Positions 18,635 to 26,989 of a stretch of 64,000 nucleotides of DNA are shown piece after piece. The DNA comes from Gilvimarinus agarilyticus (GTDB taxonomy: Bacteria; Pseudomonadota; Gammaproteobacteria; Pseudomonadales; Cellvibrionaceae): the NCBI RefSeq assembly GCF_000832015.1, contig NZ_JXCJ01000001.1, forward strand, positions 1,355,864-1,419,863, given 5' to 3'. The stretch's first letter is position 1, and each line of letters opens with the position of its first letter. The translations under genes and the position numbers were made by a program. The notes under the pieces were generated by a model. The model was not told the DNA's origin. It saw nothing but the letters and a program-made list of their open reading frames with translations, and made no database searches.

Positions 18635-21355
18635 ATGTTAGCTAAAGTGACTAAGTGGGTCTTGGGCTCCAAAAATGATCGCGTACTGAAACGTATGCGC
18701 AAAACCGTAGCGCGCATTAATGAGCTGGAAGAGCAAATGCAGGCCCTCTCCGACGCGGAGCTAAAAGCCAAAACTGCCGAGTTTCAGCAGCGTTTCGCCG
18801 ACGGTGAAAAAATCGACGCGATTCTGCCGGAGGCTTTTGCCGCCGTGCGAGAGGCCAGCCATCGCGTTTTGGGTATGCGCCACTTTGATGTGCAGTTAAT
18901 TGGTGGTATGACGCTGCACGAAGGTTGTATCGCTGAGATGCGCACCGGTGAAGGTAAAACCCTGATGGCCACTTTGCCAAGCTATCTGCGGGCGATTACC
19001 GGTAAAGGTGTGCATATTGTTACGGTCAACGATTATCTGGCGAGCCGCGATGCGGCCTGGATGCAGCCGCTGTATGAATTTATGGGGCTGAGCGTAGGTG
19101 TTATTCAGTCGGGCCAAATGACCGATGCCAAGCGCGAAGCCTACGGCGCCGACATTACCTACGGCACCAACAACGAGTTTGGCTTTGACTACCTGCGCGA
19201 CAACATGGCCATGCGCAAAGAAGACAAAGTCCAACGCGAGCTGCACTTTGCTGTGGTGGATGAGGTGGATTCGATTCTGATCGATGAGTCGCGCACACCG
19301 CTGATCATCTCGGGCCCCACGCAAAACAGCGCCGAGCTGTACCAGCGCATGAATAAACTCATCGGCAGTCTGACTCGTCAGCAAGAAGACGAAGAAGAGG
19401 GCGATTACTATGTGGATGAGAAAAGCCGTCAGGTTGAGCTGACCGAGCAGGGTCATCAGCATGTCGAGCAGCTATTGATTGACGCCGAGCTACTGCCAGA
19501 AACAGACAGCTTATACTCGGCCGCTAACCTGAGCTTACTGCACCACGTAAACTCGGCACTGCGTGCTCACGCATTGTTTCATCGCGATGTCGAATACATT
19601 GTGCAAAATAACGAAGTCGTGCTGATTGACGAGCACACGGGCCGTACCATGGCGGGCCGGCGTTTGTCCGAGGGTTTGCACCAGGCGATTGAGGCAAAAG
19701 AGGGCGTGCGGATTCAAAGCGAGAGTCAAACGCTGGCCTCGACCACCTTTCAAAACTACTTTCGCCTGTACCCAACCCTGTCGGGCATGACAGGTACCGC
19801 TGATACCGAAGCGTTTGAGTTTCGCGATATTTACAGCTTGGATGTGGTGGTTATCCCCACCAACCGTCCCACCCAACGCATCGATAAAAACGATTTGGTG
19901 TACTTATCGATCCCGGAAAAATTTGATGCGATTGTGCACGATATTGAAGAGTATCGTAAAAACAACGCGCCCATTTTGGTGGGTACCGCCTCGATTGAAA
20001 CCTCCGAGGAAATGTCTAAGCGCTTAAAGCAAGCCGGTATTCCGCACCAGGTGCTTAACGCTAAGTTCCACGAAAAAGAAGCCGAGATTATCGCTCAGGC
20101 CGGCCGCCCCGGTAACGTCACTATCGCCACCAACATGGCGGGTCGTGGTACCGATATTGTGTTGGGTGGCAGCTGGGAGGCCGAGGTGGCGGCGCTTGGC
20201 AACGCCTCTGAGGCACAAATAGAAAAAGCTAAAAACGAGTGGAAGGTGCGTCACCAGCAAGTCATTGAAGCCGGCGGCTTACACATTATCGGTACCGAGC
20301 GGCACGAGTCGCGTCGTATCGATAACCAGCTGCGTGGTCGTGCCGGTCGTCAGGGGGATCCGGGGGTTACCTGTTTTTACCTGTCGCTCGAAGACAACCT
20401 GATGCGTATTTTTGCCTCAGATCGCGTGCGTAATTTAATGCAAGCGCTGGGCATGGAAAAAGGCGAGGCGATTGAGCACCGCATGGTGAACAACGCCATC
20501 GAAAAAGCGCAGCGCAAAGTCGAAGGGCGCAACTTTGATATTCGTAAGCAACTGTTGGAATACGATGATGTGGCGAACGATCAGCGGCAAATTGTGTATC
20601 AGCAGCGCAACGAATTGTTAGAGGCACAAGACATTTCTGACACCGTTGCCAACGTGCGTGAAGATGTAGTGGGTGATTTGGTCAGTGCCCACGTACCGCC
20701 GCAATCCATTGAGGATCAGTGGGATATCCTAGGCTTAGAGAAACAATTAGAAGCGGACTTTGGTTTGCAGCTGCCGGTGCAGCAATGGCTGAACGAAGAC
20801 GACAACCTGCACGAAGAAACCCTGCGCGAGCGTATTCAGCAAGCAGTACAGCAAGCGTATAGCGAGAAGTGTGAGCGCATTGGTGAGGTCATGCGCGAGA
20901 TCGAGCGTCAGGTGATGCTGCAGGTGCTGGATAACTCGTGGAAAGAGCAGTTAGCCAGTATGGATCATTTGCGCCAGGGCATTAACCTGCGCTCTTACGC
21001 GCAGCGTAACCCTAAACAAGAGTACAAGCGCGAAGCCTTTTTCTTGTTCCAGGAAATGCTCGAGACCGTTAAGCGCGAGTCGATTAATATGCTCGCGCGG
21101 GTCGAGCCGGTTAGCCGCGAGCAAATGGAAGAAATGGAACGCCGCCGTATGGCGGAAGAGGCTCAGGCGCGTCAAAAAATGCAGCTCACTCACGATGAGG
21201 CCTCGGCCATGGGCACCGAGGGCGCTAAACGCCCCGAGGCCGGTCAGGCGGGCGCCGCACCCGTTACCCGCGAAGGCCGCAAAGTGGGCCGCAACGATCC
21301 GTGTCCCTGCGGCTCAGGGAAGAAATATAAACAGTGTCACGGTACGCTGACTTAA
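18635..21355 (+). CDS. secA: Preprotein translocase ATPase SecA
   Basis: Motor that drives unfolded preproteins through SecYEG. The 906 residues include Walker A GEGKT at 105-109, the DEVDS Walker B-like motif near 207-211, the [10 protein letters not shown] block in the second nucleotide domain, and the C-terminal zinc finger [14 protein letters not shown] for SecB binding. The ATG at 18635 fits the family start [12 protein letters not shown]; an in-frame start at 18614 adds 7 residues without support. No secM-like leader is seen upstream. argJ follows 13 bp downstream. Confidence 0.98.
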   Translation: MLAKVTKWVLGSKNDRVLKRMRKTVARINELEEQMQALSDAELKAKTAEFQQRFADGEKIDAILPEAFAAVREASHRVLGMRHFDVQLIGGMTLHEGCIAEMRTGEGKTLMATLPSYLRAITGKGVHIVTVNDYLASRDAAWMQPLYEFMGLSVGVIQSGQMTDAKREAYGADITYGTNNEFGFDYLRDNMAMRKEDKVQRELHFAVVDEVDSILIDESRTPLIISGPTQNSAELYQRMNKLIGSLTRQQEDEEEGDYYVDEKSRQVELTEQGHQHVEQLLIDAELLPETDSLYSAANLSLLHHVNSALRAHALFHRDVEYIVQNNEVVLIDEHTGRTMAGRRLSEGLHQAIEAKEGVRIQSESQTLASTTFQNYFRLYPTLSGMTGTADTEAFEFRDIYSLDVVVIPTNRPTQRIDKNDLVYLSIPEKFDAIVHDIEEYRKNNAPILVGTASIETSEEMSKRLKQAGIPHQVLNAKFHEKEAEIIAQAGRPGNVTIATNMAGRGTDIVLGGSWEAEVAALGNASEAQIEKAKNEWKVRHQQVIEAGGLHIIGTERHESRRIDNQLRGRAGRQGDPGVTCFYLSLEDNLMRIFASDRVRNLMQALGMEKGEAIEHRMVNNAIEKAQRKVEGRNFDIRKQLLEYDDVANDQRQIVYQQRNELLEAQDISDTVANVREDVVGDLVSAHVPPQSIEDQWDILGLEKQLEADFGLQLPVQQWLNEDDNLHEETLRERIQQAVQQAYSEKCERIGEVMREIERQVMLQVLDNSWKEQLASMDHLRQGINLRSYAQRNPKQEYKREAFFLFQEMLETVKRESINMLARVEPVSREQMEEMERRRMAEEAQARQKMQLTHDEASAMGTEGAKRPEAGQAGAAPVTREGRKVGRNDPCPCGSGKKYKQCHGTLT

Positions 21356-21368
21356 GAGAGTTCATAAC

Positions 21369-22589
21369 ATGGCTGTAGGTGAATATCTGTTTCCCTCTAT
21401 GCCGCCGGTGGCGGGTGTTGCCATTGCCGCCGCGGGCGCCGGTATTAAAAAGCCTGGGCGCGACGATGTACTGCTGTTTGCGTTGGCGCCCGGCAGTTCT
21501 GTGGCCGGGGTTTTTACGCAAAATGCGTTCTGCGCGGCGCCGGTTAAGGTGTGCCGCGCGCATCTTGCCGAGGCCGAGGCGCGTTATTTAATTATTAACT
21601 CGGGTAACGCCAACGCCTGCACCGGCGATTCGGGTTACCAAAACGCGTTAACCGTGTGCGCCAGCGTTGCGGCGCAAATGGGTGTCGCTCAGGCACAGGT
21701 GTTGCCGTTTTCTACCGGGGTTATCGGCGAGCCACTACCCGTCGCTAAAATTACCTCAGTAATACCCACGCTGTGTCAAAGCACTTGTGAAGATGCGTGG
21801 GAGCGCGCAGCACGCGCCATTATGACCACCGATACTAGGCCGAAAGGGGCAACCCGACAGCTGGTGCTGGACGGTCAGACGGTGACCGTGAATGGCGTTG
21901 CCAAGGGCGCGGGCATGATCAACCCCAATATGGCGACCATGTTGGGGTACATTGCTACCGATGCCGCCGTGGCGGCCGATGTGTTGCAAAAGTTGGTGCG
22001 CGAGTCGGCCGGGTTGTCGTTTAACCGAATCACGATTGATGGCGATACTTCGACCAACGATGCTTGCATGCTTATGGCATCCGGCCAGGCGGGTAACGCG
22101 GTTATTAGTGATACCAGCTCAGGCGATTATGCGCTGTTGCGCGCGGCGGTGATCGATGTGGCCACCGAGCTGGCACAGGCCATTGTCGCCGACGGTGAAG
22201 GCGCCACTAAGTTCGTTACCATCGATGTGACTGGCGGCGCCAATCACGATGAGTGCTTAAAAGTGGCCTACGCCGTAGCGCACTCGCCACTCATTAAAAC
22301 GGCGCTGTTTGCCAGTGACCCTAACTGGGGCCGTATCGTGGCTGCCATTGGCTATGCCGGCGTTACAGACCTGGACGACGAGGCCGTGACCGTGCATTTA
22401 AACGATGTGTTGATCGTCGAGCACGGCGGCCGCGCGGCCAGCTACACCGAAGAGCAGGGTCAGCAAGTGATGAATGGCGAGCGCATCACCATCGCTATTG
22501 ATTTGGGCCGTGGTGCGGCACAGGAAACCCTGTGGACTACCGACTTATCCTACGAGTATGTGCGTATAAACGCCGACTACCGCACCTAA
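21369..22589 (+). CDS. argJ: Bifunctional glutamate N-acetyltransferase / ornithine acetyltransferase ArgJ
   Basis: Transfers acetyl from N-acetylornithine to glutamate in the cyclic arginine pathway, and may also use acetyl-CoA. The 406 residues contain the self-cleavage region KGAGMINPNMATMLGY, where cleavage before the Thr of ATML yields alpha and beta chains; the INSGNANACTG oxyanion block lies upstream and DPNWGRI in the beta chain. Whether it is mono- or bifunctional cannot be told from sequence. It is placed 13 bp after secA and 1 bp before the Nudix gene. Confidence 0.96.
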   Translation: MAVGEYLFPSMPPVAGVAIAAAGAGIKKPGRDDVLLFALAPGSSVAGVFTQNAFCAAPVKVCRAHLAEAEARYLIINSGNANACTGDSGYQNALTVCASVAAQMGVAQAQVLPFSTGVIGEPLPVAKITSVIPTLCQSTCEDAWERAARAIMTTDTRPKGATRQLVLDGQTVTVNGVAKGAGMINPNMATMLGYIATDAAVAADVLQKLVRESAGLSFNRITIDGDTSTNDACMLMASGQAGNAVISDTSSGDYALLRAAVIDVATELAQAIVADGEGATKFVTIDVTGGANHDECLKVAYAVAHSPLIKTALFASDPNWGRIVAAIGYAGVTDLDDEAVTVHLNDVLIVEHGGRAASYTEEQGQQVMNGERITIAIDLGRGAAQETLWTTDLSYEYVRINADYRT

Positions 22590-22590
22590 T

Positions 22591-23553
22591 ATGAAGCAAG
22601 TGCATGTGGCCGTTGGTGTACTGACGGATTCAGACGCAAACATCTTAATCGCCAAGCGCCCACAAACCGCTCACCAGGGTGGTTTGTGGGAGTTTCCCGG
22701 CGGTAAGGTCGAGCCGGGCGAAACCGTCCAGCAGGCGCTTTCCCGTGAGCTCTATGAAGAGCTAGACGTGCACTGCAATAAGTTTCAGCCGGTGATTCAA
22801 ATTGCCCACGACTATGGCGATAAGCGCGTATTGCTCGATGTACACCGCGTACTAAACGTTAGCGGTACGCCCATTGGCAAAGAGGGGCAGCCAGTGCGCT
22901 GGGTAACGGCCGCCGAGCTTAATCAATACCCGTTCCCCGCTGCCAATTACCCTATCGTCAATGCCTTGCAGTTGCCTGAGCGAATGCTTATTACCGGGCC
23001 GTTTGACTCTGAGGCGGATTTTTTAGTGCGACTTGATAACGCGTTAACACAAGGGTTTCGCCTGATTCAGCTGCGCGCCCCACAGTTATCGCCAGACGGA
23101 TTAAAGCCGTTGGCACAAAAGGTTAAGGCACGTTGCGCCGAGTATGGCGCTAAGCTTGTAATCAATACGGACATTGCGCTTGCAGCGGAATGTGAGTCAG
23201 ACGGAGTACATTTAAACAGCGAGCGGTTGCACGAGTTGACGCAACGGCCCGCGAGTTTCTCGGGTTGTTTGGTGGGTGGCTCTTGTCATAATGCGCACGA
23301 TATCGCCCAGGCGAATCATTTAGGGCTCGACTATCTGGTGCTGTCGCCGGTGCAGGCGACCTCCTCACACCCCAATGTCAGTCCTATGGGATGGGATACA
23401 TTTGCCGAGCTTACCGCTCAGGCAAAGATGCCCGTATACGCATTGGGGGGTATGACCGAATGCGATATTAATAAGGCGCAGCTCGCCGGCGGGCAGGGCG
23501 TTGCCGCTATATCGGCGTGGTGGGGCGGTGAAAGTCTGACGTCGGACGGCTGA
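22591..23553 (+). CDS. Nudix hydrolase fused to a ThiE-like domain (MutT family)
   Basis: The N-terminal half (about 1-130) is a MutT-type Nudix domain: the Nudix box spans residues 38-60 with G38, E44 and R52-E53-L54-x-E56-E57, the usual late glycine being D59. This half probably hydrolyses oxidised nucleoside triphosphates such as 8-oxo-dGTP. The C-terminal half (about 132-315) has the thiamine-phosphate synthase fold signature (QLRAPQ at 160-165, DGVHL at 204-208, ALGGMT at 284-289) but lacks the Mg/diphosphate-binding residues of ThiE (N192-T193 for ND; NSER for GQED). Such Nudix-ThiE fusions downstream of argJ are known in pseudomonads. The ATG is 1 bp after the argJ stop. Confidence 0.9.
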   Translation: MKQVHVAVGVLTDSDANILIAKRPQTAHQGGLWEFPGGKVEPGETVQQALSRELYEELDVHCNKFQPVIQIAHDYGDKRVLLDVHRVLNVSGTPIGKEGQPVRWVTAAELNQYPFPAANYPIVNALQLPERMLITGPFDSEADFLVRLDNALTQGFRLIQLRAPQLSPDGLKPLAQKVKARCAEYGAKLVINTDIALAAECESDGVHLNSERLHELTQRPASFSGCLVGGSCHNAHDIAQANHLGLDYLVLSPVQATSSHPNVSPMGWDTFAELTAQAKMPVYALGGMTECDINKAQLAGGQGVAAISAWWGGESLTSDG

Positions 23554-23712
23554 TGTTGGAGCCAAGTTTATGGCTAGGCTCTTGTTAAATTGCTAAGGGA
23601 GTCGTCACTCTCTCGCCCTCATTGCCTGCCGAGATTCGCAATTCATCTGCAAAGCGCGCAAGCACCATTTATCTTCAGGCCTGCCGTTCGGCGTCAATCA
23701 TCCGATCTTCTT

Positions 23713-23898
23713 TTATTCAAACTCGTCATTCTTAGCCTGGGCATCCTCGCCCGGTATACGGTGACCCTCGCTCGCCCACTCCCCCAAGTCGATTAACTTG
23801 CAGCGCTCGGAGCAAAATGGGCGGTGCGGGTACTTGTCATTCCAGTACACAGTGGCTTGGCAGGTGGGGCAGTTGAGTTTAATCACATCATCATTCAT
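23713..23898 (-). CDS. yacG: DNA gyrase inhibitor YacG (zinc-binding)
   Basis: Small zinc protein that binds GyrB and inhibits gyrase in E. coli. The 61-residue product has the CxxC(x15)CxxxC zinc site at C10, C13, C29 and C33, followed by the [16 protein letters not shown] signature. The start is the ATG at 23898; the longer open frame running up to 24102 only reads through the repeat element upstream and is not coding. It is the last gene of the minus-strand pilBCD-coaE-yacG group, separated from coaE by a 205-bp repeat-containing gap. Confidence 0.93.
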   Translation of the reverse strand: MNDDVIKLNCPTCQATVYWNDKYPHRPFCSERCKLIDLGEWASEGHRIPGEDAQAKNDEFE

Positions 23899-23960
23899 GG
23901 CCGCGATTATCCCTTGAGTTGAGCGGTGCCGCAAGTTGGCAAAGTACGGCGCGCGGTAAA

Positions 23961-24080
23961 TCAAAGCCACTGGGCTCCCATTTTCATGGGAACGACGGTG
24001 AGATGCCGAGCCCAGCACACACTCTACTACACCGTCATCCTGGGCGTAGCGAAGCGGGGACCCGGGATCCAGGGTCTGAG
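23961..24080. repeat. REP-like composite element (reverse orientation copy)
   Basis: Two hairpins lie in the yacG-coaE gap. The first, at 23974-23993, is the reverse complement of the 20-mer GTTCCCATGAAAATGGGAGC, a stem of 8 bp closed by a GAAA tetraloop. The second, at 24037-24068, pairs ATCCTGGG with CCCGGGAT across a loop containing CTTCGCTACG in reverse. Both hairpins, their order and the flanking GACGG...ATGACG words match the tandem array at 36.1-36.4 kb, which identifies a dispersed intergenic repeat family of the genome. Confidence 0.8.
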
Positions 24081-24103
24081 AGCTTGAAATACCACGCGAC
24101 AAC

Positions 24104-24715
24104 CTAATCGAGCCTACTGCTCAAAGCCAAATAACGTTGATGCAACTTACCAACCTGCACCTCAAGGTCATCCAGGCTGCCATGATTGTGCAGTACATCC
24201 TGCGCGCGGGCCAATCGCTCGGTGCGGCTTAACTGGGTCGCCATAATCGCCTCGATTTGCGCCGGTGCAATATTGTCCCGCAGTGCGGCGCGGGCTACTT
24301 GTGACTCTGGCGGGCAGTCGATAACCAATATACGATCGGTGAGCTGGTGCTGGGTAGTCTCTAGCAGCAATGGCGATACAAACACCACATACGCCGACTG
24401 GGCATTAGTGAGTTGCTCTTTTAAGCGCTGATTGATAATGGGGTGCAGCAGCGCCTCCAGCCAGGCTTTTTGGCTGGGGTCGGCAAAAATAAGTTGCCGC
24501 AGTTGCGCTCGGTCAAGTGTGCCATCAGGCTGTATAATTGCGGGGCCAAAGTGTTGGGCGATATCGGCTAGGGCTTGGGTGTTAGGTTCGACGACTTCGC
24601 GGGCGACGACGTCGGCATCCACCACGCAAATCCCTAACCGCTCAAAGCAAGCCGACGCGGCACTTTTACCGCTTCCGATACCGCCGGTAAGGCCGATGGT
24701 TAAGCGGTGGGCCAT
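24104..24715 (-). CDS. coaE: Dephospho-CoA kinase CoaE
   Basis: Phosphorylates the 3' hydroxyl of the ribose in dephospho-CoA, last step of coenzyme A synthesis. The 203 residues carry the P-loop GGIGSGKS at 11-18 and the family blocks [12 protein letters not shown] and HPIINQRL. It lies downstream of pilD in the pilB-pilC-pilD-coaE order seen in pseudomonads; the 132-bp gap to pilD holds a heptamer repeat array that would form part of the message just before the coaE start. Confidence 0.96.
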   Translation of the reverse strand: MAHRLTIGLTGGIGSGKSAASACFERLGICVVDADVVAREVVEPNTQALADIAQHFGPAIIQPDGTLDRAQLRQLIFADPSQKAWLEALLHPIINQRLKEQLTNAQSAYVVFVSPLLLETTQHQLTDRILVIDCPPESQVARAALRDNIAPAQIEAIMATQLSRTERLARAQDVLHNHGSLDDLEVQVGKLHQRYLALSSRLD

Positions 24716-24745
24716 GTGAACTCCAGCGAACGCGTTATCTTAGTT

Positions 24746-24810
24746 GGTGGACGGTGGACGGTGGACGGTGGACGGTGGACGGTGGACGGTGGACGGTGGA
24801 CGGTGGACGG
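24746..24810. repeat. Tandem array of nine GGTGGAC heptamers
   Basis: Nine perfect copies of the 7-bp unit GGTGGAC run head to tail from 24746 to 24808, followed by GG. The array lies between the pilD stop (24848) and the coaE start (24715); on the minus-strand message it reads as repeats of GTCCACC ending about 30 nt before the coaE ATG. Perfect identity of all copies points to recent slippage expansion, so copy number may vary between strains. No function is known. The open frame translating it on the plus strand gives a 7-residue period and is not regarded as a gene. Confidence 0.95.
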
Positions 24811-24847
24811 TACTGCATTAGTTCGTCACGATCCGTTCCCCGTTCCT

Positions 24848-25723
24848 TCACCCCACCATCGCCACTTGCAAATACTGCGCGACAATTTCATCGCCCCACA
24901 GCAGCGCAATCCAGCCGGCAATAGCTAAGTAGGGACCAAACGGAATGGGTATGTTTTTATCGCGGCCCATTATTAAAATCATGCCGATGCCAATAACCGC
25001 ACCCACCAGCGACGATAAAATAATAATCAGTGGCAGCATCTGCCAGCCCATCCAGGCGCCCAAGGCCGCGAGTAATTTAAAATCGCCGTAGCCCATTCCC
25101 TCTTTGCCGGTCAGCAGCTTAAACAGCCAAAATACCGACCAGAGTGATAAATAACCAAATACAGCGCCCCATAAAGCGCTGGGTAAATCGGTGACTAAGC
25201 CAAAGTAATTAACAATCAACCCCAGCCACACCAAGGGAAGGGTAATGTCATCGGGCAGTAACTGGGTGTCGATATCAATAACCGTTAATACCAGCAGCGC
25301 CCAAGTCAAAAACAGCAGCGCACCAGAGGTGGCGGTTACCCCAAACTTAATCACAATAGCCAGTGACAAAAGCGCTGTTATAGTTTCAATAATTGGGTAG
25401 CGGGGGGATATACGTACTTTGCAGTTCGCGCATTTACCCTTAAGCAGTAAATAGCTAATAACCGGTATATTCTGCCAGGGCTTAATAGCGGCTTTGCACT
25501 TGGGGCAGTGAGAGGCCGGAAAGGCCAAGCCGAGCTTTTCTGCTGGTGTGTCGTTTGGTTGCTCTAACAGCTCGCAGCACTGCTCACGCCAAGACGCCTC
25601 CATAATTTGGGGGAGGCGCAGGATGACTACGTTGAAGAAACTGCCGAGAGTTAAACCAAATAAAACGGCAACAATATACACAAACCAGCTGTACTCGCTG
25701 GCTATAAAAGAGGCTGTCGACAT
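24848..25723 (-). CDS. pilD: Type IV prepilin peptidase / N-methyltransferase PilD
   Basis: Inner-membrane aspartic protease that removes the short leader of prepilins and pseudopilins and methylates the new N-terminal phenylalanine. The 291 residues show about eight membrane segments, the cytoplasmic zinc tetrad C73, C76, C98, C101, and the catalytic aspartates in IDIDTQLLPDD (about 150-152) and G(Y)GD (D214). It is part of the pilB-pilC-pilD operon, 4 bp after pilC. Its substrates include the two pilins encoded nearby. Confidence 0.97.
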   Translation of the reverse strand: MSTASFIASEYSWFVYIVAVLFGLTLGSFFNVVILRLPQIMEASWREQCCELLEQPNDTPAEKLGLAFPASHCPKCKAAIKPWQNIPVISYLLLKGKCANCKVRISPRYPIIETITALLSLAIVIKFGVTATSGALLFLTWALLVLTVIDIDTQLLPDDITLPLVWLGLIVNYFGLVTDLPSALWGAVFGYLSLWSVFWLFKLLTGKEGMGYGDFKLLAALGAWMGWQMLPLIIILSSLVGAVIGIGMILIMGRDKNIPIPFGPYLAIAGWIALLWGDEIVAQYLQVAMVG

Positions 25724-25727
25724 CTAG

Positions 25728-26987
25728 CTAAATAACCTGACCGATTTGGAAAATAGGCAAGTACATGGCGATCATCAAGCCACCCACTAAAACGCCCAGT
25801 ACTGACATAATCATGGGTTCTAGCAACGACGATAAGCTGTCGACTTTGTTATCCACGGCCTCTTCATAATAAGCTGCTACTTTATCCAGCATCTCGTCCA
25901 ACGCACCCGACTCTTCACCAATGGCGGCCATCTGGATCAAAAGTGACGGGAATATCCCTTGGTTACGGATGGCGGTATTTAACTGGATACCGGTCGATAC
26001 GTCTTCTCTTACCCTAACAATGGCGTCGGCGTAAATACGGTTGCCTGCCGCACCGGCAACGGATGTTAGTGCATCGATAAGAGGAACACCTGCTGCGAAG
26101 GTGGTTGACAGTGTTCGGGCGAATCGGGCCATTACTGATAAATATAATATATCCCCAATAATAGGGAGTTTAAGCATGTATTTATCGACTGCATAAGCCA
26201 CTTTAGGGCTGCGTAGTTTAATCTCCTTGAAGACAAAAAATAGCACAATGGCGCCAAACAAAAATTGTATCCAATATGCCCTGGCAAGATCCGAGAGGTG
26301 TAATACAAATAGAGTGAAGGCGGGTAACTCAGCACCAAAGTTGCCAAAGGTTTCGGCAAACTGAGGTACTACCTTAATAAGCAAAATAGCGGTAACTACT
26401 ACAGCCACCAAAATTACGGCAATCGGGTAGGTTAAAGCCTTTTTAATTTTGGCCTTTAGCGCTTCGGTTTTTTCTTTATAGGTGGCAATCCGGTCAAGCA
26501 TGGTCTCAAGTGCACCGGCCTGTTCACCGGCATCGACTAAGTTACAAAACAAATCGTCAAAGTATCGAGGGTGTTTGCGCAGCGCTGGAGCAAAGCCAGT
26601 GCCGGAAGCGACCTCGTCGCGAATTTCATGCACCAGCTCTTTAACCGATGGGTTGTCCAAGCCGTCGGCAACAATATCAAATGCCTGAACCAGTGGTACA
26701 CCCGCTTTCATCATAGTGGCCATTTGCCGAGAGAATACCGCGATATCGCTAGGTTTAATTTTCTTCTTACTGCCGCCAAATAAGGGTTTCGGTTTTTTCT
26801 TAACCGATTTAACAAGTAGGCCTTGCTTTTGTAAGTGAGCACGAATTAATGCCGGGCTGGTACCGCTGGTCTCCCCCTGTACCGCCTTGCCTTTTTTGTC
26901 GGTAGCTTTATACACAAAGGTCGAAGAGGTGACGGCTTTGGTTGGCCTGCGTGTTTTTGCTTTTTGTTGCGCGGTTGCGGTCGCCAT
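25728..26987 (-). CDS. pilC: Type IV pilus inner-membrane platform protein PilC
   Basis: Polytopic platform that connects the PilB ATPase to the growing pilus. The 419 residues contain two T2SSF domains (roughly 80-205 and 285-410) with membrane segments near 180-205, 230-250 and 385-410, and a basic, low-complexity N-terminal extension (1-25). The repeated pattern F(S)RQMATMMKAGVPLVQAFD and ARFARTLSTTFAAGVPLIDAL is the internal duplication of the family. It starts 2 bp after the pilB stop in the direction of transcription. Confidence 0.97.
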   Translation of the reverse strand: MATATAQQKAKTRRPTKAVTSSTFVYKATDKKGKAVQGETSGTSPALIRAHLQKQGLLVKSVKKKPKPLFGGSKKKIKPSDIAVFSRQMATMMKAGVPLVQAFDIVADGLDNPSVKELVHEIRDEVASGTGFAPALRKHPRYFDDLFCNLVDAGEQAGALETMLDRIATYKEKTEALKAKIKKALTYPIAVILVAVVVTAILLIKVVPQFAETFGNFGAELPAFTLFVLHLSDLARAYWIQFLFGAIVLFFVFKEIKLRSPKVAYAVDKYMLKLPIIGDILYLSVMARFARTLSTTFAAGVPLIDALTSVAGAAGNRIYADAIVRVREDVSTGIQLNTAIRNQGIFPSLLIQMAAIGEESGALDEMLDKVAAYYEEAVDNKVDSLSSLLEPMIMSVLGVLVGGLMIAMYLPIFQIGQVI

Positions 26988-26989
26988 GG

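Noticed and set aside
23713-24102. 129-codon version of yacG
   Set aside because: The extra 68 residues come from the repeat element; the conserved protein starts at the ATG at 23898 and has the family's normal length of about 60.
24746-24810. CRISPR-like array
   Set aside because: The repeats are 7 bp, contiguous and without spacers; no cas genes are in the window.
24707-24928. Plus-strand open frame with a 7-residue repeat (VDGGRWT)
   Set aside because: It is only the translation of the GGTGGAC heptamer array and overlaps the ends of coaE and pilD on the other strand.
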